DNA from: Actinopolymorpha pittospori
GTDB taxonomy: Bacteria; Actinomycetota; Actinomycetes; Propionibacteriales; Actinopolymorphaceae
Length of the DNA stretch: 64,000 bases
Direction of reading: 5' to 3'
Assembly (NCBI RefSeq): GCF_014873875.1
Contig: NZ_JADBEM010000001.1
Coordinates: 7,378,001 to 7,442,000 of the forward strand
Shown here: in pieces, positions 53,049 to 64,000 of the stretch
Layout: each line of letters starts with the position of its first letter
How positions within the stretch are numbered: the first letter of the stretch is position 1
Notes under the pieces: generated by a model
Told to the model about the DNA's origin: nothing
The model's input: only the letters and a program-made list of their open reading frames with translations
Database searches by the model: none
Position numbers and translations under genes: made by a program

Positions 53049-54149
53049 CTACGGCGTGACCGAGTCGTAGGCCGCCAGCAACAGGTCGGCATCGGGTCCT
53101 TCCAGCAACCCCGGCTTGGCCAGACCGTCGAGCACCACGAAACGCAGCAGGTCGCCACGCGCCTTCTTGTCCAGGCGCATCCCGGCCAGGAGAGTCGGCC
53201 AGTCGGCACCGGAGTAGGACGTCGGCAGCCCGAGCGACTCGAGCACGTCGCGATGACGACGGGCCGTGTGCTCGTCCAACCGGCCGGCTCGACGCGCCAG
53301 CTCCGCGACGTAGACGAGGCCCACCGACACGGCGGCCCCGTGCCGCCAGCGATAGTGCTCCGCCCGTTCCAGGGCGTGTGCGAAGGTGTGCCCGTAGTTG
53401 AGCACCTCGCGGCCGATGCCTCCCCCGCCGGTGGCCGAGGTCTCGGTGAGGTCGTCCGCGACGACGGCCGCCTTGATCCGGATCGACCGCTCGACGAGTT
53501 CGAGGGTACGGCCGCCCTCCGGCGTCCGGGCGGCGCCCGGATCGGACTCGATCAGGTCGAGAATCACCCGGTCGGCGATGAAACCGCACTTCACGACCTC
53601 GGCGAGACCGCTCACGTAGTCGGCGGCGGGAAGCGTGTGGAGCGTGGCCAGATCACACACGACGCCCGCCGGCTCGTGGAAGGCACCGACGAGGTTCTTG
53701 CCCTCCGCGGTGTTGATCCCGGTCTTGCCGCCCACGGCCGCGTCGACCATCCCCAACAGGGTGGTCGGCACCTGGACGACCCGGACACCGCGCAGCCAGG
53801 TCGCCGCCACGAAGCCGGCCAGGTCGGTGGTCGCTCCCCCACCGACGCCCACGACAGCGTCGGAACGGGTGAAGCCCCATCCGCCGAGCGCGGACCAACA
53901 CCGGGCCGCGACCTCGGCCGTCTTGGACTGTTCGGCGTCGGGGACCTCGAGCAGGTGAGCCTCGTAGCCGTGCCCGGCGAGTTCCTTTCGGATGGCCTCG
54001 CCGGCGGCCGCCAGTGCGCTCTGGTGGACGATCGCGACGCGCTGGACCCCGGTGCCGAGCATCGGCGCGATCTCGTGCGCGAGGCCCGTGCCGATGACGA
54101 CGTCGTAGGGTCGGCCGCTCGCGACGTGGATCCGGACCGGTGCCGTCAC
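53049..54149 (-). CDS. aroB: 3-dehydroquinate synthase
   Basis: Second step of the shikimate pathway; NAD- and zinc-dependent. The 366-residue protein has GVGGGATTDLAGFVAATWLRG (in part), PTTLLGMVDAAVGGKTGIN, and the zinc ligands in LAEVVKCG and NYGHTFAHALE. GTG start overlaps the aroK stop by 4 nt. Confidence 0.96.
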   Translation of the reverse strand: MTAPVRIHVASGRPYDVVIGTGLAHEIAPMLGTGVQRVAIVHQSALAAAGEAIRKELAGHGYEAHLLEVPDAEQSKTAEVAARCWSALGGWGFTRSDAVVGVGGGATTDLAGFVAATWLRGVRVVQVPTTLLGMVDAAVGGKTGINTAEGKNLVGAFHEPAGVVCDLATLHTLPAADYVSGLAEVVKCGFIADRVILDLIESDPGAARTPEGGRTLELVERSIRIKAAVVADDLTETSATGGGGIGREVLNYGHTFAHALERAEHYRWRHGAAVSVGLVYVAELARRAGRLDEHTARRHRDVLESLGLPTSYSGADWPTLLAGMRLDKKARGDLLRFVVLDGLAKPGLLEGPDADLLLAAYDSVTP

Positions 54150-54649
54150 CGTAGGGCTCCCAGAACCTCGTCGGCGATGTCGGAGGGATCCCGGCCGTCG
54201 GTGGAGACGACCGTCGAGGCCACCTCGCCGTAGAGCGGGCGCCTCGCGTCCATGAGCTGCTTCAGCTGGCCCCGCACGTTGCCGAGCAGCAACGGCCTGG
54301 AGGTGTCCAGACCAACCCGGTGCGCGGCGTCGGCCAAGGAGACGTCGAGGAAGACGACCCGCTGGCTGCACAGGTCCTTGCGGGTCTCTGCGTCGAGGAT
54401 CGCGCCGCCGCCGAGGGCGAGGACGCCGTCGTGCTCGGCGATCGCGCGGACCACCGCGGCTCGCTCCAGCTGCCGGAACGCGGCCTCGCCGCGTTCGACG
54501 AAGATGTCGGCGATCACGCTGCCGGCCTCGGTCTCGACGTCGGTGTCGGTGTCGCGGAACGTCACGCCGAGGCGCTGGGCCACGAGCTCGCCCACGGTGG
54601 TCTTACCCGCGCCCGGCGGGCCGATCAGGATCACCTTGGGTGCTGTCAT
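54146..54649 (-). CDS. aroK: Shikimate kinase
   Basis: Phosphorylates shikimate at the 3-OH. The 167-residue P-loop kinase has GPPGAGKTT (10-18), the shikimate-binding DTDTDVE and ALGGGAI regions and the LID Arg in TSRPLLLG. It overlaps aroC and aroB by 4 nt each. Confidence 0.96.
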   Translation of the reverse strand: MTAPKVILIGPPGAGKTTVGELVAQRLGVTFRDTDTDVETEAGSVIADIFVERGEAAFRQLERAAVVRAIAEHDGVLALGGGAILDAETRKDLCSQRVVFLDVSLADAAHRVGLDTSRPLLLGNVRGQLKQLMDARRPLYGEVASTVVSTDGRDPSDIADEVLGALR

Positions 54650-55824
54650 CGGATCCTCAACTGGTCGAGGTAGGACTGCGCGTTGCGCCGCGTCTCGGCC
54701 ACCGAGTCGCCGCCGAACTTCTCCAGCGCCACCTCCGCGAGGACCAGCGCGACCATCGCCTCGGCGACCACGCCGGCGGCGGGTACGGCGCAGACGTCGG
54801 AGCGTTGGTGGTGGGCACGCGCCTCCTCGCCGGTGGCGACGTCGACGGTGCGAAGCGCTCGCGGAACTGTCGAGATCGGCTTCATCGCCGCGCGGACCCG
54901 GAGCACCTCGCCGGTGCTCATGCCGCCTTCGGTGCCACCCGAACGGCCGGACGTACGGCGGATGCCTTCCGGTCCGCGCTCGATCTCGTCCTGCGCGGCG
55001 GAGCCGCGGGTACGGGCCAGCTCGAACCCGTCGCCCACCTCGACGCCCTTGATCGCCTGGATTCCCATCAGGGCCGCGGCGAGCTTCGCGTCGAGCCGGC
55101 GGTCCCAGTGGACGTGACTGCCAAGTCCGGGCGGGAGTCCCCAGACCACGACCTCGACGACGCCGCCGAGGGTGTCGCCCTCCTTGTGCGCGGTGTCGAC
55201 CTCCGCGACCATCGCCTGGCTGGTCGCCGGGTCGAGGCAGCGCACCGGGTCGGCGTCGATGCGTTCGAGGTCAGCGGCCGTCGGCAGCGTGCCGGCGGGT
55301 GCCTGGACTGTGCCGAGCTCGACCACGTGGCTCAGCACGGCCACGCCCAGCGCCTGCCGGAGGAACGCGGACGCGATGGAACCCAGGGCGACCCGTGCCG
55401 CGGTCTCGCGAGCGCTGGCGCGTTCGAGCACCGGACGGGCCTCGTCGAAGTCGTACTTCTGCATGCCGACCAGGTCGGCGTGGCCGGGCCGCGGTCGGGT
55501 GAGTGGGGCGTTGCGGGCCAGGGACGCCAGCTCGTCCGGGTCGACCGGATCGGCCGCCATGACCTTCTCCCACTTCGGCCACTCGCTGTTGCCGACCCGA
55601 ACCGCGATCGGGCTGCCGAGGGTGCGGCCGTGCCGGACACCGCCCGCGAACTCGAGCTCGTCCCGTTCGAACGACATGCGGGCACCACGGCCGTAGCCGA
55701 GTCGGCGCCGGGCCAACTGCTGGGCGACGTCCGCCGAGGTGATCTGGACGCCGGCGGGCAGTCCTTCGAGAATTGCGACGAGGGCGGGGCCATGCGACTC
55801 CCCCGCGGTGAGCCAGCGGAGCAT
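54646..55824 (-). CDS. aroC: Chorismate synthase
   Basis: Last step to chorismate; needs reduced FMN. The 392-residue protein has the N-terminal GESHGPAL, RRRLGYGRGARM, and the signature region ending SGRSGGTEGGMSTGE. Length is normal. It follows the prepilin peptidase gene by 30 nt and leads the coupled aroC-aroK-aroB run. Confidence 0.96.
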   Translation of the reverse strand: MLRWLTAGESHGPALVAILEGLPAGVQITSADVAQQLARRRLGYGRGARMSFERDELEFAGGVRHGRTLGSPIAVRVGNSEWPKWEKVMAADPVDPDELASLARNAPLTRPRPGHADLVGMQKYDFDEARPVLERASARETAARVALGSIASAFLRQALGVAVLSHVVELGTVQAPAGTLPTAADLERIDADPVRCLDPATSQAMVAEVDTAHKEGDTLGGVVEVVVWGLPPGLGSHVHWDRRLDAKLAAALMGIQAIKGVEVGDGFELARTRGSAAQDEIERGPEGIRRTSGRSGGTEGGMSTGEVLRVRAAMKPISTVPRALRTVDVATGEEARAHHQRSDVCAVPAAGVVAEAMVALVLAEVALEKFGGDSVAETRRNAQSYLDQLRIR

Positions 55825-55854
55825 GACCGAGAGTCTTTCACGGACGCCGGATCC

Positions 55855-56610
55855 TCAGCGCGCGAGGTACCAGCCCACCACCTGGTCGCCGTACATCACG
55901 GTGATCAGGAAACCGAGCAGCAGGAACGGCCCGAACGGGATCGCCGACTTGCGGTGCGCCCGACCGGCCAGCACCAGGATGAGGCTGACAAGTCCCCCTA
56001 GGACGAACGCGACAAAAGTGCCGAGGAGGACGTAGGGCAACCCGAACCAGCCCAGGCCGATACCGAGGACCCCCGCGAGCTTCACGTCTCCGAAGCCCAT
56101 GCCGGACGGCGCGAGCAGGCCCAGGAAGGCGAGGAAGGCCCACAGAGCGGCCCCGCCGACCAGCGCCCAGGCCAACTGGGTCCAGGCACCCGCCACCAAT
56201 GCGGCCGCGCCGAGCAGGACCACCACCACGGCGTAGGACGGGAGCACCACGGCGTTGGGCAGCAGCCGGACCCGCAGGTCGACGTAGCCCAGCAGGGTCC
56301 CGGCCAGGAGCAGATAGAGAACGGCGGGCAGCGCCACGTCGGCGCCGAGCCGCCAGGTCACAAGGCCCCAGCAGACCGCCGTCGTGACCGCCGCCACGGC
56401 CGGAAGCGCGGGCCAGCGGGCCAGCTCGGCGTAGGAGATCTCCTCCTCGCCCTCCTCGGCGACGGGGGGCGGCAGGCGTGCCACCCAGGCGGGAACCAGC
56501 AGGCCGGCCAGCCCTCCCAGCGCGACGCCGCCAAGCATCAGCGCGATCTCCGACCCCGTCACGAGCGGTGAGCCTAGCGGCCGGATCGCCTCCTCGCCTC
56601 CGCCTGTCAT
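55855..56610 (-). CDS. Prepilin peptidase, A24 family
   Basis: A 251-residue membrane protease with about seven segments. The two catalytic Asp are in GYVDLRVRLLPN and GFGDVKLA, the A24 signature. The N-terminal methyltransferase domain with its CxxC pairs is missing; instead there is a short acidic loop. It would cleave type IV prepilin-like leaders. No pilin or secretion genes are in the window. ATG start chosen at 56610; a GTG at 56649 would extend it. Confidence 0.87.
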   Translation of the reverse strand: MTGGGEEAIRPLGSPLVTGSEIALMLGGVALGGLAGLLVPAWVARLPPPVAEEGEEEISYAELARWPALPAVAAVTTAVCWGLVTWRLGADVALPAVLYLLLAGTLLGYVDLRVRLLPNAVVLPSYAVVVVLLGAAALVAGAWTQLAWALVGGAALWAFLAFLGLLAPSGMGFGDVKLAGVLGIGLGWFGLPYVLLGTFVAFVLGGLVSLILVLAGRAHRKSAIPFGPFLLLGFLITVMYGDQVVGWYLAR

Positions 56611-56650
56611 CGCCGTCCCACCCGTGGTCACGGTGGGAGGGAGACGCACC

Positions 56651-57511
56651 CTAGGCCCCTCTGGCCCGCAACGCCGTCTCGCCCGCCGTACGCATCGCGA
56701 CCACCGGGGCGGGGGACTCCCCCGTCATCAGCTCCACCTGGACCGCGGCCTGGTGGACGAGGAGGTCGAGCCCGCCCACGACCGTCCTGCCCTGTGCCCG
56801 CGCGGCGGCGGCGAGTCGGGTCGGCCACGGGTGGTAGAGGACGTCGAACACCACCGCGGTCCGTTCGACCACGAGGTCCGCCACGGCTGCCGCCGCCTCC
56901 TCGGGAACCGTCGACACCAGCACGTCGACCGGCGGAACCGACTCCACCTGGTCCCACGAAACGACGGTGAGAGTGACTCCCACCTGGCCTGCCAGCGCTC
57001 GTAGCTCATCCGCCCGGGCGGGATTGCGAGCGATCGCGTACACCTCGACGATCCCCGTTTGGGCGAGAGCGGCCAGCGCCGAACGTGCCGTCGCCCCGAC
57101 GCCGAGCAGCAGGCCGCTTCGTGCCCGCGTGACCCCGCGTTCGGCGAGCGCCGCCACCAGTCCGGGCACGTCGGTGTTGGTACCGAGACGCCGTCCGTCG
57201 GTGAAGAGCACGGTGTTGACCGCGCCGACCAGGCGGGCGACCTCCGACACCTCGTCGCACATCGGGATCACCACGCTCTTGAGCGGCATGGTGAGCGACA
57301 GGCCTCGCCAGGACGGGTCCAGGTCGGCGAGGAAGCCGGCCAGGGTGGCCTCGCCGACCTCGAAGGCGTCGTAGCTCCAGTCCAGGCCCAACTCGGCGTA
57401 GGCGGTCCGGTGGAGTACCGGTGAGAGCGAATGCGCGATCGGGGATCCGAGGACGGCGCAGCGGCGGGATCGGGTTCGGGCCGACCCGACCGCCTCCACC
57501 GCGCTCAGCAT
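56651..57511 (-). CDS. aroE: Shikimate dehydrogenase
   Basis: Reduces 3-dehydroshikimate with NADPH. The 286-residue protein has the substrate motif SPIAHSLSPVLHRTAY, LTMPLKSVV with the catalytic Lys, TNTDVPG, and a nucleotide fold with GVGATARSALAAL, a variant of the usual GAGGA. The ATG overlaps the mltG stop by 7 nt. It is the only aro gene on this side of the prepilin peptidase. Confidence 0.93.
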   Translation of the reverse strand: MLSAVEAVGSARTRSRRCAVLGSPIAHSLSPVLHRTAYAELGLDWSYDAFEVGEATLAGFLADLDPSWRGLSLTMPLKSVVIPMCDEVSEVARLVGAVNTVLFTDGRRLGTNTDVPGLVAALAERGVTRARSGLLLGVGATARSALAALAQTGIVEVYAIARNPARADELRALAGQVGVTLTVVSWDQVESVPPVDVLVSTVPEEAAAAVADLVVERTAVVFDVLYHPWPTRLAAAARAQGRTVVGGLDLLVHQAAVQVELMTGESPAPVVAMRTAGETALRARGA

Positions 57512-58608
57512 CGGTCCGAGTGAGCGCGACACCACTGCTGGAACTCGCCCACGTAGGCCTCGTGCTCGGCGTAGGTGCGGGCGAACTTCGTCGCGCCGGT
57601 GTCGGGGTTGACGGTCACGAAGTACATCCACTGCCCCGGCGCCGGGTGCAGTGCCGCCTGCAGAGCCCGCTCGCCGGGCGCGTTGATCGGCCCCGGCGGC
57701 AGCCCGGCGTGGACGTAGGTGTTGTACGGCGACTTGTTGGCCCGCTCGGCGGCCGTGGTCGACACCCGGGTGTAGCGGTTGATGGCGTAGTGGACCGTGG
57801 AGTCGAGCTGGAGCTGTTGCCCCTCCGCGAGCCGGTTGTAGATCACCCGCGCGACCTTCGGGAAGTCCTCCGGACGCCGCGCCTCCGCCTCCACCAGGCT
57901 GGCGACCGTCACGACCTCCAGTGGGCTCTGCCCGAGGTCGGCGGCGCCGTTCTCCAGGCCGATGTCGTCGGCCACGTCGCGGTAGCGCGCGGTCATGTCC
58001 TGGAGCAGGGTGGCCGCGGTGGTTCCGGGGTCGACGTCGTACGTCGCGGGGAAGAGCATGCCCTCCGGCTTGCCCTTGGCGTAGGACGGTAGCCCCAGCG
58101 ACGCCGGGTCCTTCAACACCGCCATGAACTCCGACTCGGGGATGTTCGTCTTCTCCGACATGATCTTCACGGCCTGCGTCATCCGGCGGCCCTCAGGCAC
58201 TGTGACCCGCTCGAGGATCCTGCTGTTCGGGTCGAGGATCAGGCTGAGGGCGCTCGAGGCCGCCATCTGCGCCCGCAGCCGGTAGTAGCCCGGCTGGATG
58301 GACAGCGCACGGGAGTCCTTGCGCGCGGCGCGGGTGAACGCCTCGGCGCTCTTCACCACGTCCTTCTCCTCCAGGGTCGCGGCGATGTCCCGGCTGGAGG
58401 CACCCTTCTCCACCTGGACGACGATCTCTCCCTCGCCGGTGCCGGAGTAGTCGGGCACCGTGAAGGCCTCGGTCAGGAACGTCCGGCCCTTGATGGCCAC
58501 GAAGCCGAGGGCGCCACCGAGGACGACGAACGCCAGGAGGACCGCGATGCATCCTCGCCCTCTGCGGTGGCGCACGCGCCCGGAGGTGCGGAACCCTAGC
58601 TCACTCAC
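57505..58608 (-). CDS. mltG: Endolytic murein transglycosylase
   Basis: Cuts nascent peptidoglycan glycan strands. The 367-residue protein has a cytoplasmic Arg-rich tail, one membrane helix (about residues 20-40), a LysM-like part (VTVPEGRRMTQAVKIM) and the YceG domain with the catalytic Glu in VASLVEAEA and the signature NTYVHAGLPPGPINAPG. The GTG start overlaps the ruvX stop by 8 nt. The mltG-ruvX-alaS order is standard in actinobacteria. Confidence 0.94.
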   Translation of the reverse strand: MSELGFRTSGRVRHRRGRGCIAVLLAFVVLGGALGFVAIKGRTFLTEAFTVPDYSGTGEGEIVVQVEKGASSRDIAATLEEKDVVKSAEAFTRAARKDSRALSIQPGYYRLRAQMAASSALSLILDPNSRILERVTVPEGRRMTQAVKIMSEKTNIPESEFMAVLKDPASLGLPSYAKGKPEGMLFPATYDVDPGTTAATLLQDMTARYRDVADDIGLENGAADLGQSPLEVVTVASLVEAEARRPEDFPKVARVIYNRLAEGQQLQLDSTVHYAINRYTRVSTTAAERANKSPYNTYVHAGLPPGPINAPGERALQAALHPAPGQWMYFVTVNPDTGATKFARTYAEHEAYVGEFQQWCRAHSDRC

Positions 58609-59110
58609 TGGAGGCCCTTCCCCTTCGCTGTCGCTTGCGCTCGCGCCGCGCGGAGTCGCCGGTGGCGGCTGACCCCGGCGGGCTACCGGTCGAGCGTTCG
58701 GTGTCGAGTGCGCTCTGGAGGATGATGGCAGCAGCGGCCTGGTCGATCCGCGCACGCGTGCTCTTGGTGCGCAGCCCCTGGGCATGAAAGCCCTGCTGGG
58801 CACTGACCGTCGAGAGTCGCTCGTCGAAGAGCCGGACCGAGATGGTCCCGCCCAGGCGCTCCGCGAGCGCCCGGGCGAACTCCCGTGCCTTCTGGGCCGC
58901 CGGGCCCTCGCCTCCGGACAGCGAGACGGGCAGCCCTACGACGACCTCGACGGCCTCGGACTCAGCGACGAGCGCGGCGATCCGGTCGAGGTCACCTTCG
59001 CCTCGAGCGACGGTCTCCACAGGCACCGCCAGCAGACCGGAAGGGTCCGACCGAGCCACTCCGATCCGGACGTCGCCGACGTCGATACCCAGCCGAACCC
59101 CGCCGCGCAT
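58601..59110 (-). CDS. ruvX: RuvX/YqgF Holliday-junction-resolvase-like RNase
   Basis: A 169-residue RNase H-fold nuclease with GIDVGDVRIGVARSD, the conserved FDERLST and the C-terminal acidic RIDQAAAAIILQ. In bacteria it acts in 16S rRNA maturation or DNA repair. The last about 25 residues are Arg-rich and disordered. ATG start 13 nt after alaS. Confidence 0.93.
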   Translation of the reverse strand: MRGGVRLGIDVGDVRIGVARSDPSGLLAVPVETVARGEGDLDRIAALVAESEAVEVVVGLPVSLSGGEGPAAQKAREFARALAERLGGTISVRLFDERLSTVSAQQGFHAQGLRTKSTRARIDQAAAAIILQSALDTERSTGSPPGSAATGDSARRERKRQRRGRASSE

Positions 59111-59123
59111 CGTCCGCCCGCCG

Positions 59124-61804
<2,681 letters not shown>

Positions 61805-61805
<1 letters not shown>

Positions 61806-62104
61806 CAGCGACCGTCCCTCCAGGTCGAGTTGGGGTCCCGGGCCAGACGCGCGGCGGCGTCTGCGTCGAGGCCCGAGTGTCCGTTGGTCTGCGGTGAGTC
61901 GAGCGCAAGGGCGTCGCGCAACTCCTCCTCGCGTGCCTCCATGCCGGCGCGCACCTCCTCACCGAAGGCGCGAACGGCGTCACCGAGGCCGCTCAGCTGC
62001 TTGGCGATCCCCTGTGGGGTGAACTGGTCCGCCTTCTGTGAGAGCTTGCGGACCACGAGAACCCCGACGGTGGCACCCACGACCACCCAGAACACTCGCT
62101 TCAT
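61805..62104 (-). CDS. DUF6167-like small membrane protein
   Basis: A 99-residue protein with one N-terminal membrane helix (VFWVVVGATVGVLVVRKL) and a charged helical region (AFGEEVRAGMEAREEELRDAL). It is regularly found between alaS and a DUF948 gene in actinobacteria. Function unknown. Overlaps of one base on both sides mark it as part of the alaS operon. Confidence 0.83.
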
Positions 62105-62520
62105 CAGGCGTCCGCACCCTTCCGGCGGCGGCCCGCCTTCATCTCGCTTCGGACCCTGCGCTCCACGTCACGCCGGTTGTGCGCGACCAGCGCACGGCGG
62201 ACGCCGTAGGAGAACGCGGCCACCTTGACCAGCGGACCACCGAGGGTGGCCGCGAACAGCGAGGTCAGGCCGGCGACGTTGTCCGAGACGGTCTGGGCAC
62301 GGGCAGTGATCGTGTCGACCCGCGCCAACTGGGCGTTGGTCGTCGTCACGGTCGTGGTCACCTCACCCAGCAACGGTACGCTCTCGTCGGACACTCCCCG
62401 CACCAGCAGGCGCGTCTCGTCGAGCACCTTGCCGAGCTTGAGGATCGGGTACGCGAGGAGCCCCACCAGCAGCAGCAGTGCCGCGGCCGCGATCAGCCCC
62501 GCGATTTCACCGGCAGTCAT
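62104..62520 (-). CDS. DUF948-family membrane protein
   Basis: A 138-residue protein with one N-terminal membrane helix (EIAGLIAAAALLLLVGLLAY) and a long coiled-coil-like stretch with many Thr/Val (EVTTTVTTTNAQLARVDTIT). Function unknown. The ATG at 62520 was chosen: a TAGGTT box ends 8 nt before it, so this is likely the first gene of the DUF948-DUF6167-alaS-ruvX-mltG-aroE operon, with a leaderless mRNA. Confidence 0.82.
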   Translation of the reverse strand: MTAGEIAGLIAAAALLLLVGLLAYPILKLGKVLDETRLLVRGVSDESVPLLGEVTTTVTTTNAQLARVDTITARAQTVSDNVAGLTSLFAATLGGPLVKVAAFSYGVRRALVAHNRRDVERRVRSEMKAGRRRKGADA

Positions 62521-62655
62521 GGCGACCAAACCTATAACGGTCAGGCACAAGTCGTGCGCCGCCCCTACGGGCCGTGTCGTGGCGATGACCTGCGTCTGGT
62601 CGCCCAGGCGTGAACCATCCCTTTTGGCCGGGAAGGTGGGAGACGTGCCGCGGGC

Positions 62656-64000
62656 TCACTCCTCGCCGGCGAGGATGCGGCGGATGCGTTCCAGTCGCTG
62701 CGCCGCCGCCTGCTCGGCGCCACGGCTGGTGGGCGTGTAGTAGGTCCGGCCGGCCACCTCGTCAGGTGCGTACTGCTGGGCGACGATCCCGCGCGGGTCG
62801 TCGTGGGCGTAGCGGTAGGAAGCGCCGTGGCCGAGCTTCTTCGCCCCGCTGTAGTGGGCGTCGCGCAGGTGCGCCGGAACGGGGCCGATCTTCCCGGCCC
62901 GTACGTCTGACAGTGCCGCGCCTATCGCGGTGACCACGGCGTTGGACTTCGGCGCCAGGGTCAGGTGGATGGTCGCGTGGGCGAGGTTGATCGCCGCCTC
63001 GGGCAGGCCGACGAACTGCGCGGCCTGGTGGGCGGCGACGGCGACGCCGAGGGCCGTCGGGTCGGCCATGCCGATGTCCTCACTGGCCGAGATCACCAGC
63101 CGGCGGGCGATGAACCGGGGATCCTCGCCCGCCTCGATCATCCGGGCGAGGTAGTGCAGGGCGGCGTCGACGTCACTGCCGCGGATCGACTTGATCAACG
63201 CGCTGGCGACGTCGTAATGCTGGTCGCCGTCACGGTCGTAACGCACCGCGGCCCGGTCGACCGCCGTCTCCAGCGTCTCCAGGTCGATCTCGGCGGCGCC
63301 GTTGGCCATCGCGGCACCCGCGCCGGCCTCGAGGTAGGTGAGAGCACGCCGCGCGTCGCCGCCGGCCATCCGGACAAGGTGCTCCCGGGCCGGTCCGGCG
63401 AGTGTGACCGCACCGGCCAGGCCGCGCTCGTCGGCGAGTGCCCGGTCGATCAGCCCGGCGATGTCCTCGTCGGAGAGGGGCTCCAGACGCAGCAGCAGCG
63501 ACCGGGACAGCAGCGGCGAGATGACCGAGAAGAAGGGGTTTTCGGTGGTTGCCGCGACGAGGGTGATCCAACGGTTTTCCACGCCCGGCAGGAGCGCGTC
63601 CTGCTGGGCCTTGCTGAACCGGTGCACCTCGTCGACGAAGAGCACCGTCTCCCGACCCCGGCCGAGGTCACGACGCGCGGAGTCGATCACCGCGCGGACC
63701 TCCTTGACCCCGGCCGCGACGGCGGAGACCTCGACGAACGTCCGGTTGGTCTGCCTGCTGACGATCGCGGCGATCGTGGTCTTGCCCGACCCGGGCGGTC
63801 CCCACAGCAGGAGCGACATCGGCTGATCGCCCTCGATCAACCGACGCAGCGGCGCGCCGGGGGCGAGGAGCTGGCGCTGCCCGACGAGATCGTCGAGGCT
63901 CTGCGGCCGCATCCGCACCGCGAGGGGCGCTGCCCGGTGGTCGGTGTCGGCCAGGCTGCCCGAACCCCGGGCTCCGGCCGGGGCACTCGGCTGCCCCGCC
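62656..64000 (-). CDS. rarA: Replication-associated recombination protein RarA/MgsA, N-terminus outside the window
   Basis: A clamp-loader-like AAA+ ATPase that acts at stalled replication forks. 447 residues are visible; the frame is open to the right edge and no start is seen, so a few N-terminal residues are missing. Motifs: LAVRMRPQSLDDLVGQ, Walker A GPPGSGKTT, Walker B LFVDEVHRF, sensor 1 ATTENPFF, and the RarA C-terminal domain with YRYAHDDP and QQYAPDE. The 135 nt to the DUF948 gene hold no gene. Confidence 0.94.
   Translation of the reverse strand, partial: AGQPSAPAGARGSGSLADTDHRAAPLAVRMRPQSLDDLVGQRQLLAPGAPLRRLIEGDQPMSLLLWGPPGSGKTTIAAIVSRQTNRTFVEVSAVAAGVKEVRAVIDSARRDLGRGRETVLFVDEVHRFSKAQQDALLPGVENRWITLVAATTENPFFSVISPLLSRSLLLRLEPLSDEDIAGLIDRALADERGLAGAVTLAGPAREHLVRMAGGDARRALTYLEAGAGAAMANGAAEIDLETLETAVDRAAVRYDRDGDQHYDVASALIKSIRGSDVDAALHYLARMIEAGEDPRFIARRLVISASEDIGMADPTALGVAVAAHQAAQFVGLPEAAINLAHATIHLTLAPKSNAVVTAIGAALSDVRAGKIGPVPAHLRDAHYSGAKKLGHGASYRYAHDDPRGIVAQQYAPDEVAGRTYYTPTSRGAEQAAAQRLERIRRILAGEE

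Overview
This 64 kb window is a stretch of very GC-rich actinobacterial chromosome. The signs are a core gene order of mihF-gmk-rpoZ-coaBC-metK-priA, the pyrR-pyrB-pyrC-carA-carB operon with a BldD-type regulator diverging from it, the def-fmt-rsmB-rpe cluster, a PriA without helicase motifs, and many start sites that look leaderless. A mycelial or Propionibacteriales-like actinomycete (Kribbella/Actinopolymorpha type) would fit, but that placement is an inference. No phage, insertion sequence, CRISPR array, tRNA or rRNA was seen. Most core genes lie on the minus strand.

Layout: 1-8 kb is mixed metabolism and unassigned genes (NfeD fragment, ABC ATPase, BNR-repeat protein, family 4 glycosidase, DUF427, SDR, SerB). 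8-13 kb is accessory and regulated: a TetR gene divergent from an NmrA-like gene, then PadR with a DrrAB-type ABC exporter. 13-17 kb is a riboflavin operon (ribE, a PnuC/RibM-type transporter, ribBA, ribH) behind a clear FMN riboswitch. 17-20 kb holds a 29-codon ORF fused by overlap to a cupin gene, lipB, and a threonine-synthase-like gene broken by a one-base frameshift. 20-32.5 kb is the housekeeping cluster rpe, rsmB, fmt, a 42-codon ORF, def, an exonuclease, a NUDIX gene, a HAD gene, priA, metK, a radical SAM gene with a LexA-type SOS box, coaBC, rpoZ, gmk and mihF. CysQ and an alcohol dehydrogenase sit between mihF and pyrF. 34.7-43.2 kb is the pyrimidine operon, whose leader carries a PyrR-binding sequence just upstream of a perfect Shine-Dalgarno. 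bldD diverges from it. 44-48 kb is a glycine-betaine/choline-type ABC importer. 48-64 kb holds nusB-efp-pepQ-aroQ, a small accessory insert, then aroB-aroK-aroC, a prepilin peptidase, aroE, mltG, ruvX, alaS, two small membrane genes and rarA.

The genes form tight operons with 1-8 nt overlaps. The shikimate genes are split by the accessory insert. ribD, pyrD and lipA are not in the window. The points most worth following are the SOS-box radical SAM gene next to metK, the translational PyrR site, the two small coupled ORFs, the threonine-synthase-like frameshift, and the two-operator TetR/DUF6069 unit that runs 211 bp antisense into a membrane L7/L12-like gene.
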